DNA of 37,037 nt from an uncultured Veillonellaceae bacterium (GCA_900316275.1 ONCF01000017.1:1-37037); one strand, 5' to 3'; shown: positions 7,134 through 15,242, counted from the stretch's first letter. Numbers and translations: made by a program. Notes: generated by a model from the letters alone, not told the origin.

Positions 7134-8390
7134 ATGACAGAACAGAATCGGGAAGTCATTACAGGCAGCGATTTCAAGCGCATGCTCTCGGGCGCGCACA
7201 GCGAATTCCTGCTGGAATACGAGCAGCTGAATGCGCTCAAGGGCGGTGGCCAGTTGCCGGGCACGCATATCCTGCGCACGATGGGCGCGGCCATCATGGC
7301 GCTCTACGAGGTGCAGGACGACAGCATCGGCGGTCTCGCGCGGCGGGCGGCCACGGGCGCGGTGTTTGGGGCACGCGGCAGTGCGGGCGTCGTGCTAGCG
7401 CAGATGTTCCGCGGTCTCGGCAAGGGGCTGCTCGGCAAGCAGGATGCGACGTCGTCGGAGTTCGGCAAGGCGTTCCAGTACGGCATCCTCTACGCGCAGC
7501 GCGTGATACCGGAGCAGCAGGAGAGCCCGTTCATCGCTTCGGCGCGCGCCGTGGCGAAGGGCGCCTATCACGCCGTGCGCGCGAACAAGCCTATCACGGA
7601 AATCCTGCAGGCGGCTATCGCCTCGGGTCGGGCGGCACTGGCGGACCACGACCAGACGGAGGTTGGGCCGCGCATCATGTTCACGTTCCTCGAGGGCTGT
7701 CTCAAGGGCCTCGACGGCAATTTCGTCTCACCGGCTGTGAGCCTGTCGCTCGGCCTGAATGCGCGCCAGCCCGGCCTGCCAAATCCCGTCGACGACAAGG
7801 TCCGTCCCTACTGCGTGCGCCTGCTCGTGCGCAACGCGAAAATCAACGTGCCGGCGCTGGAGAAACAGCTGCACGAGTTCTCCTCGTTTGCGCTCGTGGA
7901 GCGCGAGGACCGCTACATCAGCATTCACGTGCATACGGACCACGTGGGCCAGCTGCTGGAGCGCGCCGTGGGCTGGGGGCCGCTCAGGGACATCCACGTC
8001 ACCAATATGAGCGAGAGCCACGCGCTAGGCGTGCACGATGCCCTCATGCCCGTCGCGCTCGCGGCCGTGGCCGAGAACAAAGTGCAGGCCAAGGAGCTCG
8101 AGGAGGCGGGCATCAACATCATCGTGCCGGGCAGCGAGCAGGCCAGCCCGTCCGTCGCGGAGCTCTTGAACGCCGCGCACAGCGACCTCGCCGAGTCCTA
8201 CGTCATGGTTGCCTGGAGCCGTGAGTTCTGGCTCGTGTTCCGCCAGGCCAAACGCCTGCTGGGCAGCCGCGTCGAGCTCGTGCTCTGCGCGAACAAACAG
8301 CAGCAGGCCGCCGCCATCAAGGCCTTCGACCCGCTGAAAACCGCCGCCCAGAATGCCCACGACATGACCATAGCGGCGGGGCTGAAATAA
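7134..8390 (+). CDS. FakA-like DAK2-domain protein with degenerate kinase motifs
   Basis: A 418-aa protein with the layout of FakA, the fatty-acid kinase subunit: an N-terminal DAK2 (DhaL-like) domain (about 10-200) and a C-terminal DegV-partner-type domain. Recognisable parts are GARGSAGVVLAQMFRGL (79-95), matching the GARGNSGVILSQ element, HVHTDHVG in the middle, and a PGSEQASPSVAELL stretch that aligns with the GGQTMNPST element. The Mg/ATP-binding DxDTGTN loop of true FakA is replaced by a GGGQLPGTH sequence (37-45) and the DAGG element after it is not seen. It is therefore probably inactive as a kinase or repurposed. No fakB/degV gene is adjacent. The start at 7134 (MTEQNREV) follows a weak GGGTGG; an upstream in-frame start adds a poor hydrophobic leader. 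Confidence 0.75.
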   Translation: MTEQNREVITGSDFKRMLSGAHSEFLLEYEQLNALKGGGQLPGTHILRTMGAAIMALYEVQDDSIGGLARRAATGAVFGARGSAGVVLAQMFRGLGKGLLGKQDATSSEFGKAFQYGILYAQRVIPEQQESPFIASARAVAKGAYHAVRANKPITEILQAAIASGRAALADHDQTEVGPRIMFTFLEGCLKGLDGNFVSPAVSLSLGLNARQPGLPNPVDDKVRPYCVRLLVRNAKINVPALEKQLHEFSSFALVEREDRYISIHVHTDHVGQLLERAVGWGPLRDIHVTNMSESHALGVHDALMPVALAAVAENKVQAKELEEAGINIIVPGSEQASPSVAELLNAAHSDLAESYVMVAWSREFWLVFRQAKRLLGSRVELVLCANKQQQAAAIKAFDPLKTAAQNAHDMTIAAGLK

Positions 8391-8406
8391 GATTGTAACG
8401 ATTGTA

Positions 8407-8435
8407 TTGCTGTTGTCAGGCCCAATGGCTATAAT
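8407..8435 (+). promoter_or_regulatory. Promoter-like site before the toxin remnant
   Basis: TTGCTG (8407-8412), a 17-bp spacer and a perfect TATAAT (8430-8435). It precedes the ParE-like remnant by about 40 bases and may be a leftover of a toxin-antitoxin operon promoter. Confidence 0.45.
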
Positions 8436-8472
8436 ATGACCATTTTGCTGACATTAGACGGGATTATGGCCT

Positions 8473-8580
8473 ATGATAACGTATGCAGTCACCGTAGCTA
8501 AACAGGCTGAGGCGGATTTGCGCGCCATGTATGCATATATGAAAGTAGCGACGCTGGTAACGGCGCCGCTTTTTGTTTAG
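8473..8580 (+). pseudogene. N-terminal remnant of a RelE/ParE-type toxin
   Basis: A 35-codon frame starting MITYAVTVAKQAEADLRAMY resembles the first strand and helix of RelE/ParE-family toxins (x-Y-x-V-x-x-x-x-x-A-E-x-D-L). After about 24 residues the similarity stops in VATLVTAPLFV and a stop codon, whereas a full toxin has 85-100 residues. No antitoxin gene is recognisable upstream. I read it as a deletion relic; a chance short frame cannot be excluded at this length. Confidence 0.45.
8547..8574 (+). terminator. Possible terminator after the toxin remnant
   Basis: AGCG (8547-8550) pairs with CGCT (8567-8570) with further imperfect GC pairing inside, followed by TTTT. It lies inside the remnant frame. 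It may originally have served the FakA-like gene or a lost gene. Confidence 0.35.
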
Positions 8581-8621
8581 TTTTGGATAAAATGCTGAAA
8601 AGTGTTGTATAACTTCTAAAT

Positions 8622-8671
8622 TCCCTGGAAAAAATGTAATAACAACAGAAAACTCCCTTGAAAAAATGTAA
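8622..8671 (+). repeat. Two 18-bp direct repeats upstream of the AAA ATPase
   Basis: TCCCTGGAAAAAATGTAA (8622-8639) and TCCCTTGAAAAAATGTAA (8654-8671) differ at one base and are spaced 32 bp start to start, about three helical turns. They end 34 bases before the ATPase start. Paired half-sites on one DNA face suggest an operator or a recognition site for the gene that follows. Confidence 0.75.
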
Positions 8672-8704
8672 AGGACCAGTTATTATCCTTTTAGGGAGGG
8701 ATGT

Positions 8705-10024
8705 GTGGTGCTCAAAAGGAAGATGGAGGCACAATTGCGCCAATGGAAAGCGGAGGCCAATCACAAGCCCCTGGTCTTAAAAGGTTGCCGTCAATGTGGC
8801 AAGACGTACTCCGTGTTGGCGTTTGCCAAGGAAAACTACGAATCAGTTGTGTATCTCAATTTTTTGGAGAATCCGGATTATCGGGATATTTTTGCGGGCT
8901 CGCTGGCGGTAGACCATCTTATGCTGTTGTTATCAACTATCGTCGCACCGAATATTTTGCTGGTACCGGGCAAGACTTTGTTGGTATTTGATGAAATTCA
9001 AGCCTGCCCTGAGGCGCGGACAGCCTTGAAATTCTTTAAGCTCGATGGGCGGTATGATGTAATCGCGACAGGCTCGTTATCAGGCGTTAAGGGCTATGGA
9101 GAGCCGCGCTCTGTGCCAGTCGGCTATGAGACCGTACTCACAATGCGCCCTTTGGATTTTGAGGAATTTCTTTGGGCCAACGGCATTGGCGAGCCTGTCG
9201 TGCAACTTTTACAAAAATGTCTTGCCTCAGCCTCGCCGGTGCCCCTGGCATTGCATAAGAAGTTGCGGCAATTGCTGCTAGAGTACACGGTAGTCGGCGG
9301 CATGCCGGAAGTGGTACAGGACTACGTGGAGCACCGGCAAATGAACCGGGTTTTGCAACTGCAGCGGGACATCGTGCACGCCTATGAAGATGATATGGTG
9401 AAGTATGCCGAGGCGCGTGACAAGTCGAAAATAAAAGAATGTTTTCAGTCGATTCCCCGTCAGCTCAGTCGTGAGAACAAAAAATTTCAGTATGCGGTTA
9501 TTAAGAAAGGCGGTCGTGCGGCAGAATTTTTGGGCAGTCTGCAGTGGATTGAAGATGCGGGGATTATCGTCCGCTGCTACAACCTGCAATTGCCGGAGTT
9601 GCCGCTTGATGGCAACGCCATGAATGACGTGTTCAAAGTTTACATGGCGGATACAGGTCTTTTTGTGAGCCTGCTGGAAGATGGTACCCAGCTGGATATC
9701 CTGAGGGGGAATCTGTTTGGCTATAAAGGGGCTATTTTCGAAAATCTGGTTGCAGACATTTTCTCCAAGATGGGCCGTCACCTATATTATTATCATAAAG
9801 ACACTGGCCTGGAGGTGGATTTTGTCATTCGTTGGCGAGGGCAAAGTACCTTGGTGGAGGTCAAAGCTACCACGGGAGATACGAAGAGCACGAAGACCAT
9901 CCTAAAACACCCGGAAAAATATCACGTCGGCGGCGCAATCAAACTCGGAGATTATAATATAGGCGGGAGCGGGGCTATTCTGAGGTTGCCGCTTTACATG
10001 GGCTTCTTGTTGAAGCAAACCTGA
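8705..10024 (+). CDS. AAA (AAA_14) ATPase with C-terminal DUF4143 domain
   Basis: A 439-aa protein. The N-terminal ATPase part has Walker A GCRQCGKT (27-34), Walker B LLVFDEIQ (92-99) and a sensor-like ATGS (121-124). The C-terminal DUF4143 region ends in LEVDFVI followed by LVEVKAT, a D...ExK arrangement like PD-(D/E)xK nucleases. This family is widespread and patchily distributed, often in several copies per genome; its biological role is unsettled. GTG at 8705 or 8708 follows a GGGAGGG site; I keep 8705. The gene is clearly less GC-rich than its neighbours and its 3' end overlaps the convergent glycosyltransferase gene by 31 bases, both signs of acquisition. Confidence 0.88.
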   Translation: MVLKRKMEAQLRQWKAEANHKPLVLKGCRQCGKTYSVLAFAKENYESVVYLNFLENPDYRDIFAGSLAVDHLMLLLSTIVAPNILLVPGKTLLVFDEIQACPEARTALKFFKLDGRYDVIATGSLSGVKGYGEPRSVPVGYETVLTMRPLDFEEFLWANGIGEPVVQLLQKCLASASPVPLALHKKLRQLLLEYTVVGGMPEVVQDYVEHRQMNRVLQLQRDIVHAYEDDMVKYAEARDKSKIKECFQSIPRQLSRENKKFQYAVIKKGGRAAEFLGSLQWIEDAGIIVRCYNLQLPELPLDGNAMNDVFKVYMADTGLFVSLLEDGTQLDILRGNLFGYKGAIFENLVADIFSKMGRHLYYYHKDTGLEVDFVIRWRGQSTLVEVKATTGDTKSTKTILKHPEKYHVGGAIKLGDYNIGGSGAILRLPLYMGFLLKQT

Positions 10025-11085
10025 CGGTTCCTTTTTAGTTGTTCGAGCAACTCACAGAGTTTGGCGTGCACTATGTCGGGCTGGATGGCGCGCATGCAGG
10101 CGTTCGTGTGGTGCTGGCAGCGGGTTTTGCAGCAGGCCGTGCAGCTATGTGGGCTGAGGATGAAGGTGTGGCCTGACGTGAGCGGGCCGTAGATGTCGGG
10201 GCTCGTGGGCCCCCAGAGCGAGAGCGTGGGCAGGCCGACGCCCTCGGCGATGTAGAGGGGGCCGGTGTCGCCCGTGAGCAGCAGTGTGGCCGAGCGGAAC
10301 AGGGCTGCTAACTCCATGAGGCTCGTCTCGCCCGCGATACTGATGACTTTGTTCGGCACGTCGCCGAGCACGGCGCGCGCCTCGGCAATGTAGGGCGCGT
10401 CGTTGGGTGCGCCGGAAAAGACGATTTGCACCTCGGAGGGCAGGTCGCGCAGCGCCGCGCCGAAGGCGGCGGGCTCCCAGCTTTTGTCGGGCCAGGTCGT
10501 GCGCGTGTTCACCATGAGAATGGGCCGCGTGGGGTCAATGCCATGCACGGGCCAGAACGTGGCCGCGAAGTCCGCGAGCTCTGGCGGCAGCGTCAATACA
10601 ATGCCGGGCCGGAAATTTTTGGCGTCAAAGCCCAGCGGCTGCAGGGCCGTGAGGTAGCGACGGATTTTATGGGGGCTCGCGATGTCGGGCGCCAGTTCCG
10701 TCATAAAGAGCGGGTTGCCCTCGTGGCGCTCGTGAATGCCGATACGGCGCGGAGCGCCGCTCATTTTGCTCAAAAGGCCCGTGAGGAACAGCCCCTGAAT
10801 GTCCAGTACGACGTCAAACGTGTAGGGCGCGAGCACGGCTTGCGCTTTTTTGAGTTCGCGCCAGGCGGTCAGCGGGTGACGCAGGCCCGCTTTATCGGTG
10901 GGGCGGCGGTCCCAGATGAGCAGACGGTCGATGTCGGGGTTATGCTCCAGCATCGTGGAGGCCGGCGGGCTCACGAGCCAGGTCAGCTCGGCGTCGGGCA
11001 GGAACTGACGCAGATTGTGCACGACAGTCGTGGCGTGCAGCACGTCGCCGATGGCGGAGAGGCGGACAATCAGGATACGCAGCAT
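9994..11085 (-). CDS. Glycosyltransferase family 9 (heptosyltransferase-like)
   Basis: A 363-aa GT9 protein like the ADP-heptose:LPS heptosyltransferases WaaC/WaaF/WaaQ, which build the inner LPS core on the cytoplasmic face. The N-terminal RLSAIGDVLHAT (8-19) is the acceptor-side motif. K201 in PDKSW and the TGDTGPLYIAEGVGLPTLSL stretch (271-290) form the sugar-nucleotide site. A cysteine cluster (C315, C318, C319, C323, C330) follows, as in several GT9 proteins. Exact sugar and acceptor cannot be told from sequence. The ATG at 11085 has AGAAAGGA about 14 bases upstream. Its last nine or so codons and stop overlap the 3' end of the convergent AAA ATPase gene, so its C-terminal tail may have been reshaped by that gene's arrival. 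Confidence 0.88.
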   Translation of the reverse strand: MLRILIVRLSAIGDVLHATTVVHNLRQFLPDAELTWLVSPPASTMLEHNPDIDRLLIWDRRPTDKAGLRHPLTAWRELKKAQAVLAPYTFDVVLDIQGLFLTGLLSKMSGAPRRIGIHERHEGNPLFMTELAPDIASPHKIRRYLTALQPLGFDAKNFRPGIVLTLPPELADFAATFWPVHGIDPTRPILMVNTRTTWPDKSWEPAAFGAALRDLPSEVQIVFSGAPNDAPYIAEARAVLGDVPNKVISIAGETSLMELAALFRSATLLLTGDTGPLYIAEGVGLPTLSLWGPTSPDIYGPLTSGHTFILSPHSCTACCKTRCQHHTNACMRAIQPDIVHAKLCELLEQLKRNRQVCFNKKPM

Positions 11086-11108
11086 AGTATAGGAAAATCC
11101 TTTCTGAT

Positions 11109-11150
11109 GGCGGGGCGTAGTGCAGATTGCTCGGCGCGGCCCGCCTTTTT
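11109..11150 (+). terminator. Plus-strand terminator-like hairpin between the GT9 and helicase genes
   Basis: GGCGGG (11109-11114) pairs with CCCGCC (11140-11145), followed by TTTTT. No plus-strand gene ends nearby, so it would stop antisense or read-through transcripts crossing the GT9 gene. The remainder of the 277-base gap before the helicase shows no clear promoter. Confidence 0.35.
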
Positions 11151-11362
11151 ATGTTACAATAATAGGATAAGTCGTTGACTATCAGTGCCGAAAAATTTGC
11201 TTTGTAAGGGCGAAATGGGCACGTTTTAGCAAGTTGTCGGCCCCGTGTTCAGTTTGGGGCGGTCAATTCACAGTTTAGCATAGAGGGCGGCCCGCTTTCA
11301 AGAAACGGGGCGCGAAAAACGCGGCGCGAGCCGTGGTTTTGGCTGCAGGAAAGGAGCAGGCT

Positions 11363-14300
11363 GTGCTGAAAGATATCGTCATCCGTTCGCTGGCCAGTGA
11401 CGCGGCCTACGAGCAGGGCACGCGCCTAGCGCGGCAGGGCGCCGTGCAGGAGTTCACGCAGGAGCAGGAGAAACCGCCGGTCTATGCAGCGAAAGTGCTG
11501 GACGCGAACGGCACGTTTTACCATCCGCGCATCCGGCTGAGCGGCAACGGCGCGAATGTGGAGCACTATACGTGCGACTGCCCGGCCGCGCGCACGTTTC
11601 TCGGTGCCTGCCGCCACGCCGTGGCGCTCATGCAGGCGACGCAGGGCGAGGCGCTGGCTGCGGAGCAGCCCTCGGTGGCCAGCGCGCACCTGTTTAAATA
11701 CTATGCGGAGAACGCGGCACCCGCAGCGACGGCGGCGCCCGTGCCCGTGCACCTGCTGCCGCGCCTGCAGGTGCAGCAGGAGTACGGCAAGGTCACGAAA
11801 TGGCTGGAGTTCCGCCTGCAGTCAGGGCGCAGCTATGTCATCCAGAATCTGCTGCAGTTCGTGCGCACGGTGCTGCAGGGCGGCACCTGGGAGCTCGGAC
11901 GCAGTCAGCGCGTGCGCGCGGAGCAGCTCGTTTTTGACGACGCCATTTCGCAGGCGCTGTGGGCTATGCTGCGCGAGACCTATGAGGGCGAGGCGGAGCT
12001 GCTCTCGTACAGCAGTGCGTTCCAGTACTACCACGCGCTGAACAAGAGCTACGTGTTCAGCGGCAAGGCATTCAAGCTTACGCCGACGGCGTTCCATCGT
12101 TTCCTCGGCATCATGGGCGAGACGAGTTTTGACATGCGCATCGACGGCGACGAGGTGGGGGACGTGCACGTGGCGGCGGGCAACCCCGCGATAGAGGTGG
12201 CCGTAGAGCAGACGGCGACGGGCGGCCGCCTGCGCCTGCAGGGTGACCCGGGGCTCGTGCTGGATGAGGACTATCACTACATTTACCAGCAGGGTATTAT
12301 CTACGCCACGGACGCGACATTTGCGCAGCAGGCGCGGCCGCTGTATCAGACGTTCAATCTCACGGCGCGCATCAACCTGAACCAGAACGAGCTCGGGCGC
12401 TTTTTCAGTCAGGTACTGCCGAGTATGGAGGACACGGCGGCCGTGCAGGTCGACCGCAGCTTTGCGCAGACATTTCTGCGCGTGCCGCTGGCCGTGGAGC
12501 TCTATATTGAATACTATCAAGATGGCATCGCCGTGCAGCCGCTGTTCCGCTATGATACGCTGACATTCAATCCGCTGCGCGAGCGGCCTATGTACGGGCA
12601 GGAGAAACTGCTCGTGCGCGACGCGCGGGCGGAGCAGCAGGTGCAGGATGTTTTCGTCGCCTACGACTTTACCGTGCAGGGCGACCAGTACGTGCAGCCG
12701 GACGCAGACAGGGCGTTCGACTTCCTCACGGAGGCCGTGCCCGCACTGCCAGCGCATGTGGCCGTGTTCTATGCCGACACGGTGCTGAGCAATCCCGTGC
12801 GCCACGTGCCGCATGTGCGTACGGGCGTGAGTGTGAATGATGACAATCTGCTGGAAATCACCTTTGACTCGCGCGGGCTGGACGTGGAGGAGCTCATGGA
12901 CATCCTCAGCGACTACCGCCAGCGCCGTCGCTACCACCGGCTGAAGGACGGCACTTTCCTCACGCTGCAGGACCAGCAGCTCGCGGCGCTCGCTGATTTC
13001 ACGGCGCAGGCGGGCGTCACGCAGGCCGACCTCGTGGACGGCAAGGCGGTGAAGCCGCTCTCGCAGGCGCTGTATCTCGACGAACTCGCGCAGGAGGATG
13101 CGCGTCTGGACCTCGCACGCAGTCAGGCGTTCCAAAAGGTCGTGCGTGACATCCGCCAGCCACAGCTCGCGCCGGCCATCGTGCCTGCGAGCCTGCAGGG
13201 TGTGCTGCGCGATTATCAGGTGACGGGCTTTAAATGGCTGTCGCAGCTCGCGTCCTACCATTTTGGCGGCATTCTCGCCGACGATATGGGCCTCGGCAAG
13301 ACGCTGCAAGTCACGGCTTTTTTGCTCGCGCAAAAGGAGCAGGCTGCACAGGCGGACAATACGAGCTGGCCGCCCTCGCTCGTTGTGGCACCAACGTCGC
13401 TCGTCTACAATTGGCAGGACGAGGTGCAGCGTTTTGCGCCGCAGCTGCAGGTGGCCGTCATCGCGGGCACGAAGCGCGAGAGGCAGGCCCAGCTAGCCAC
13501 CGCCTGCGCCGCGCCCGTCGACATCGTGGTCACGACGTACAATCTGCTGAAGCGCGACATTGAGCTGTACGGCAGCTACCGTTTCCACTACGTCATTCTC
13601 GACGAAGCACAGCACATCAAGAATCCGGAGACGCAGAATGCGCGCGCCGTAAAGCGCCTGCAGGCCACGGGCTGGTTTGCGCTCACGGGCACGCCGATTG
13701 AAAACACGCTGACGGAGCTCTGGTCGATTTTCGATTTCCTCATGCCGGGCTATCTCGGCAACCACCGCCAGTTCAAGCAGCATTATGAAATCCCCATCGT
13801 GCGCGAGCGTGAGCTCGCTGCGGGTGACACGAGCGAGCCGTCCGCGCACGCGCAGCGTGAGCTGATTGATTTGCGGCGACGCATTCAACCGTTTGTGCTG
13901 CGGCGGCTGAAAAAGGATGTGCTCACGGAGCTGCCTGACAAGGTGGAGACGCGCCTGTTAAATGAAATGACAACGAAGCAGGCCAAGGTCTACAAGGCCT
14001 ATTTCCTGCAGAGCCAGAAGGAATTCGCGCAGACACTCGCCGAGCACGGCTTCAACGAGGGGCGGCTGCGCATCCTCGCCATCCTCACGCGCCTGCGGCA
14101 GATTGCCTGCGACCCCTCGCTGTTCCTCGAAAGCTGGGAGGGCGGCTCGGGTAAGCTGGACCAGCTCGTGGAGCTCGTGACGGAGGCACTGGCAGGTGGG
14201 CATCGTCTGCTCATTTTCTCGCAGTTCACGCAGATGCTCGCGCGTATCCGCGCGCGCCTCGCCACGGAGGGGCTCACGTGCAGCTACCTCGACGGCAGTA

Positions 14301-14659
14301 CACCTGCGCAGGAGCGGCTCGAGCTCGTCAAGGCGTTCAACGCGGGCGGTGCGCCCATTTTCCTCATCTCGCTGAAGGCGGGCGGCACGGGCCTGAACCT
14401 CACGGGTGCCGACATGGTTATCCATTTCGACCCTTGGTGGAACCCCGCCGTGGAGGACCAGGCGACGGACCGCGCCTACCGCCTCGGCCAGGAGCACAAA
14501 GTGCAGGTCGTGAAGCTCATCACGAAAGGCACGGTGGAGGAGAAAATCTATGCACTGCAGGCGAAAAAGAAAAACCTCATCGACCAGATGATACAGCCGG
14601 GTGGCTCGTTCCTCAGCAAGCTTAGCGAGGCCGAAATCCGCAGCCTGTTCCAAAAGTAA
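11363..14659 (+). CDS. SWIM zinc-finger SNF2-family helicase
   Basis: A 1098-aa Swi2/Snf2 ATPase. A SWIM zinc finger with C71, C73, C83 and H85 (CDC...CRH) opens the protein. A long middle region (about 100-600) of the bacterial SNF2-associated type follows. The helicase core has DMGLGKT (about 641-647, motif I), DEAQH (747-751, motif II), LTGTPIEN (motif III) and, near the end, AGGTGLNL and DRAYRLGQ (motifs V and VI). Such proteins translocate on double-stranded DNA and remodel protein-DNA or RNA polymerase complexes. I start at the GTG at 11363, which has AAAGGAG at ideal distance. An in-frame GTG at 11333 would add ten residues without a site. It stands alone, ending at the terminator at 14728. 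Confidence 0.92.
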   Translation: MLKDIVIRSLASDAAYEQGTRLARQGAVQEFTQEQEKPPVYAAKVLDANGTFYHPRIRLSGNGANVEHYTCDCPAARTFLGACRHAVALMQATQGEALAAEQPSVASAHLFKYYAENAAPAATAAPVPVHLLPRLQVQQEYGKVTKWLEFRLQSGRSYVIQNLLQFVRTVLQGGTWELGRSQRVRAEQLVFDDAISQALWAMLRETYEGEAELLSYSSAFQYYHALNKSYVFSGKAFKLTPTAFHRFLGIMGETSFDMRIDGDEVGDVHVAAGNPAIEVAVEQTATGGRLRLQGDPGLVLDEDYHYIYQQGIIYATDATFAQQARPLYQTFNLTARINLNQNELGRFFSQVLPSMEDTAAVQVDRSFAQTFLRVPLAVELYIEYYQDGIAVQPLFRYDTLTFNPLRERPMYGQEKLLVRDARAEQQVQDVFVAYDFTVQGDQYVQPDADRAFDFLTEAVPALPAHVAVFYADTVLSNPVRHVPHVRTGVSVNDDNLLEITFDSRGLDVEELMDILSDYRQRRRYHRLKDGTFLTLQDQQLAALADFTAQAGVTQADLVDGKAVKPLSQALYLDELAQEDARLDLARSQAFQKVVRDIRQPQLAPAIVPASLQGVLRDYQVTGFKWLSQLASYHFGGILADDMGLGKTLQVTAFLLAQKEQAAQADNTSWPPSLVVAPTSLVYNWQDEVQRFAPQLQVAVIAGTKRERQAQLATACAAPVDIVVTTYNLLKRDIELYGSYRFHYVILDEAQHIKNPETQNARAVKRLQATGWFALTGTPIENTLTELWSIFDFLMPGYLGNHRQFKQHYEIPIVRERELAAGDTSEPSAHAQRELIDLRRRIQPFVLRRLKKDVLTELPDKVETRLLNEMTTKQAKVYKAYFLQSQKEFAQTLAEHGFNEGRLRILAILTRLRQIACDPSLFLESWEGGSGKLDQLVELVTEALAGGHRLLIFSQFTQMLARIRARLATEGLTCSYLDGSTPAQERLELVKAFNAGGAPIFLISLKAGGTGLNLTGADMVIHFDPWWNPAVEDQATDRAYRLGQEHKVQVVKLITKGTVEEKIYALQAKKKNLIDQMIQPGGSFLSKLSEAEIRSLFQK

Positions 14660-14727
14660 AGCCATCGTGGTGGCCGCGTCATAGGGAAAATATGCCCGCG
14701 CGCTCATATTACTGGCATATACGCAAA

Positions 14728-14762
14728 CGCCCGCATGACAAAAAATGACCATGCGGGCGCTT
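14728..14762 (+). terminator. Terminator of the SNF2 helicase gene
   Basis: CGCCCGCATG (14728-14737) and CATGCGGGCG (14750-14759) are perfectly complementary, followed by CTTTG. It is the first strong hairpin after the helicase stop. Confidence 0.65.
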
Positions 14763-14771
14763 TGTATGCAT

Positions 14772-14814
14772 AAAAAGACGAAGAGGAACTGCTGCGGTGC
14801 AACAGTCCCTCTTC
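14772..14814 (-). terminator. Terminator of the 6S-like RNA
   Basis: On the minus strand GAAGAGGGACTGTTG pairs with the CAGCAGTTCCTCTTC arm with one mismatch, followed by GTCTTTTTA. It is a strong intrinsic terminator directly abutting the RNA body at 14814. Confidence 0.85.
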
Positions 14815-15000
14815 AAAGCAGGGGTCTAAGGTGCCGGTCGCTTTATATGCCTAAAACCTGCGACTCGCAGGTGGGTGCCTTAAGTCCGGGCTCACGTTAC
14901 GCCGAGGCATACATCCTCCGGAATCAAATCGGGCTCCCTAGGTAAAATGTAGGTTAGACACTGTTAAAGCTAACGCACATCTGAGGCTTGTCCTTCTTTG
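14814..15000 (-). ncRNA. ssrS: Probable 6S RNA
   Basis: About 187 nt with its own promoter and terminator and no coding frame. The two ends close on each other: CAAAGAAGG (15000-14992) pairs with CCTGCTTTG (14822-14814) at 8 of 9 positions, then TCAGATGTGC (14984-14975) pairs with GCACCTTAGA (14834-14825) at 8 of 10. The middle can form a small ACCTGCG/CGCAGGT hairpin (14872-14856) and an apical GGAGG/CCTC-type rod, leaving a large open bubble. 6S RNA mimics an open promoter and sequesters housekeeping RNA polymerase in stationary phase. Length, end-to-end pairing and a CTCAGATGTGCG 5' segment resembling E. coli 6S CUGAGAUGUUCG support the call. No Rfam search was run. Confidence 0.62.
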
Positions 15001-15006
15001 GCTATT

Positions 15007-15035
15007 ATCTTAGCATAAATTATTTTTGTGTACAA
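15007..15035 (-). promoter_or_regulatory. Promoter of the 6S-like RNA
   Basis: On the minus strand TTGTAC (15035-15030), a 17-bp spacer and TAAGAT (15012-15007). The predicted start falls at or next to base 15000, exactly where the folded RNA begins. Confidence 0.6.
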
Positions 15036-15105
15036 GCCTTGACAAACGCGATTTCACGGCTTATGCGAAAAATTCTGATAAAAGTAAACCAAAGTGCGAT
15101 AAAGC

Positions 15106-15135
15106 TTGCCATGCAGGGCCCTGATAGCTTATAAT
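15106..15135 (+). promoter_or_regulatory. Promoter of the 104-aa protein gene
   Basis: TTGCCA (15106-15111), an 18-bp spacer and a perfect TATAAT (15130-15135). It gives a leader of about 100 bases before the start at 15243. A second candidate, TTGACA at 15039 with TATGCG at 15062, is weaker at the -10. Confidence 0.5.
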
Positions 15136-15242
15136 AGAGGGACGGACGCAGGCAAAAGATAGACGCACCGGCGTATGGGAGACAGCTGCATGTACGTCGG
15201 TTGCGGGTGAAGGCCTGAGTGTGCAGAAGGAGATTTGACAAC

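Noticed and set aside
14745-14945. A 66-aa plus-strand frame in the helicase-15243 gap
   Set aside because: It overlaps the terminator and body of the structured RNA on the other strand, has no SD, and its composition is unlike local proteins.
14814-15000. RNase P RNA, tmRNA or a riboswitch instead of 6S RNA
   Set aside because: The element is too short for RNase P RNA and its other conserved regions are missing. There is no tRNA-like end or tag frame for tmRNA. The terminator faces a convergent gene, so there is no gene to control.
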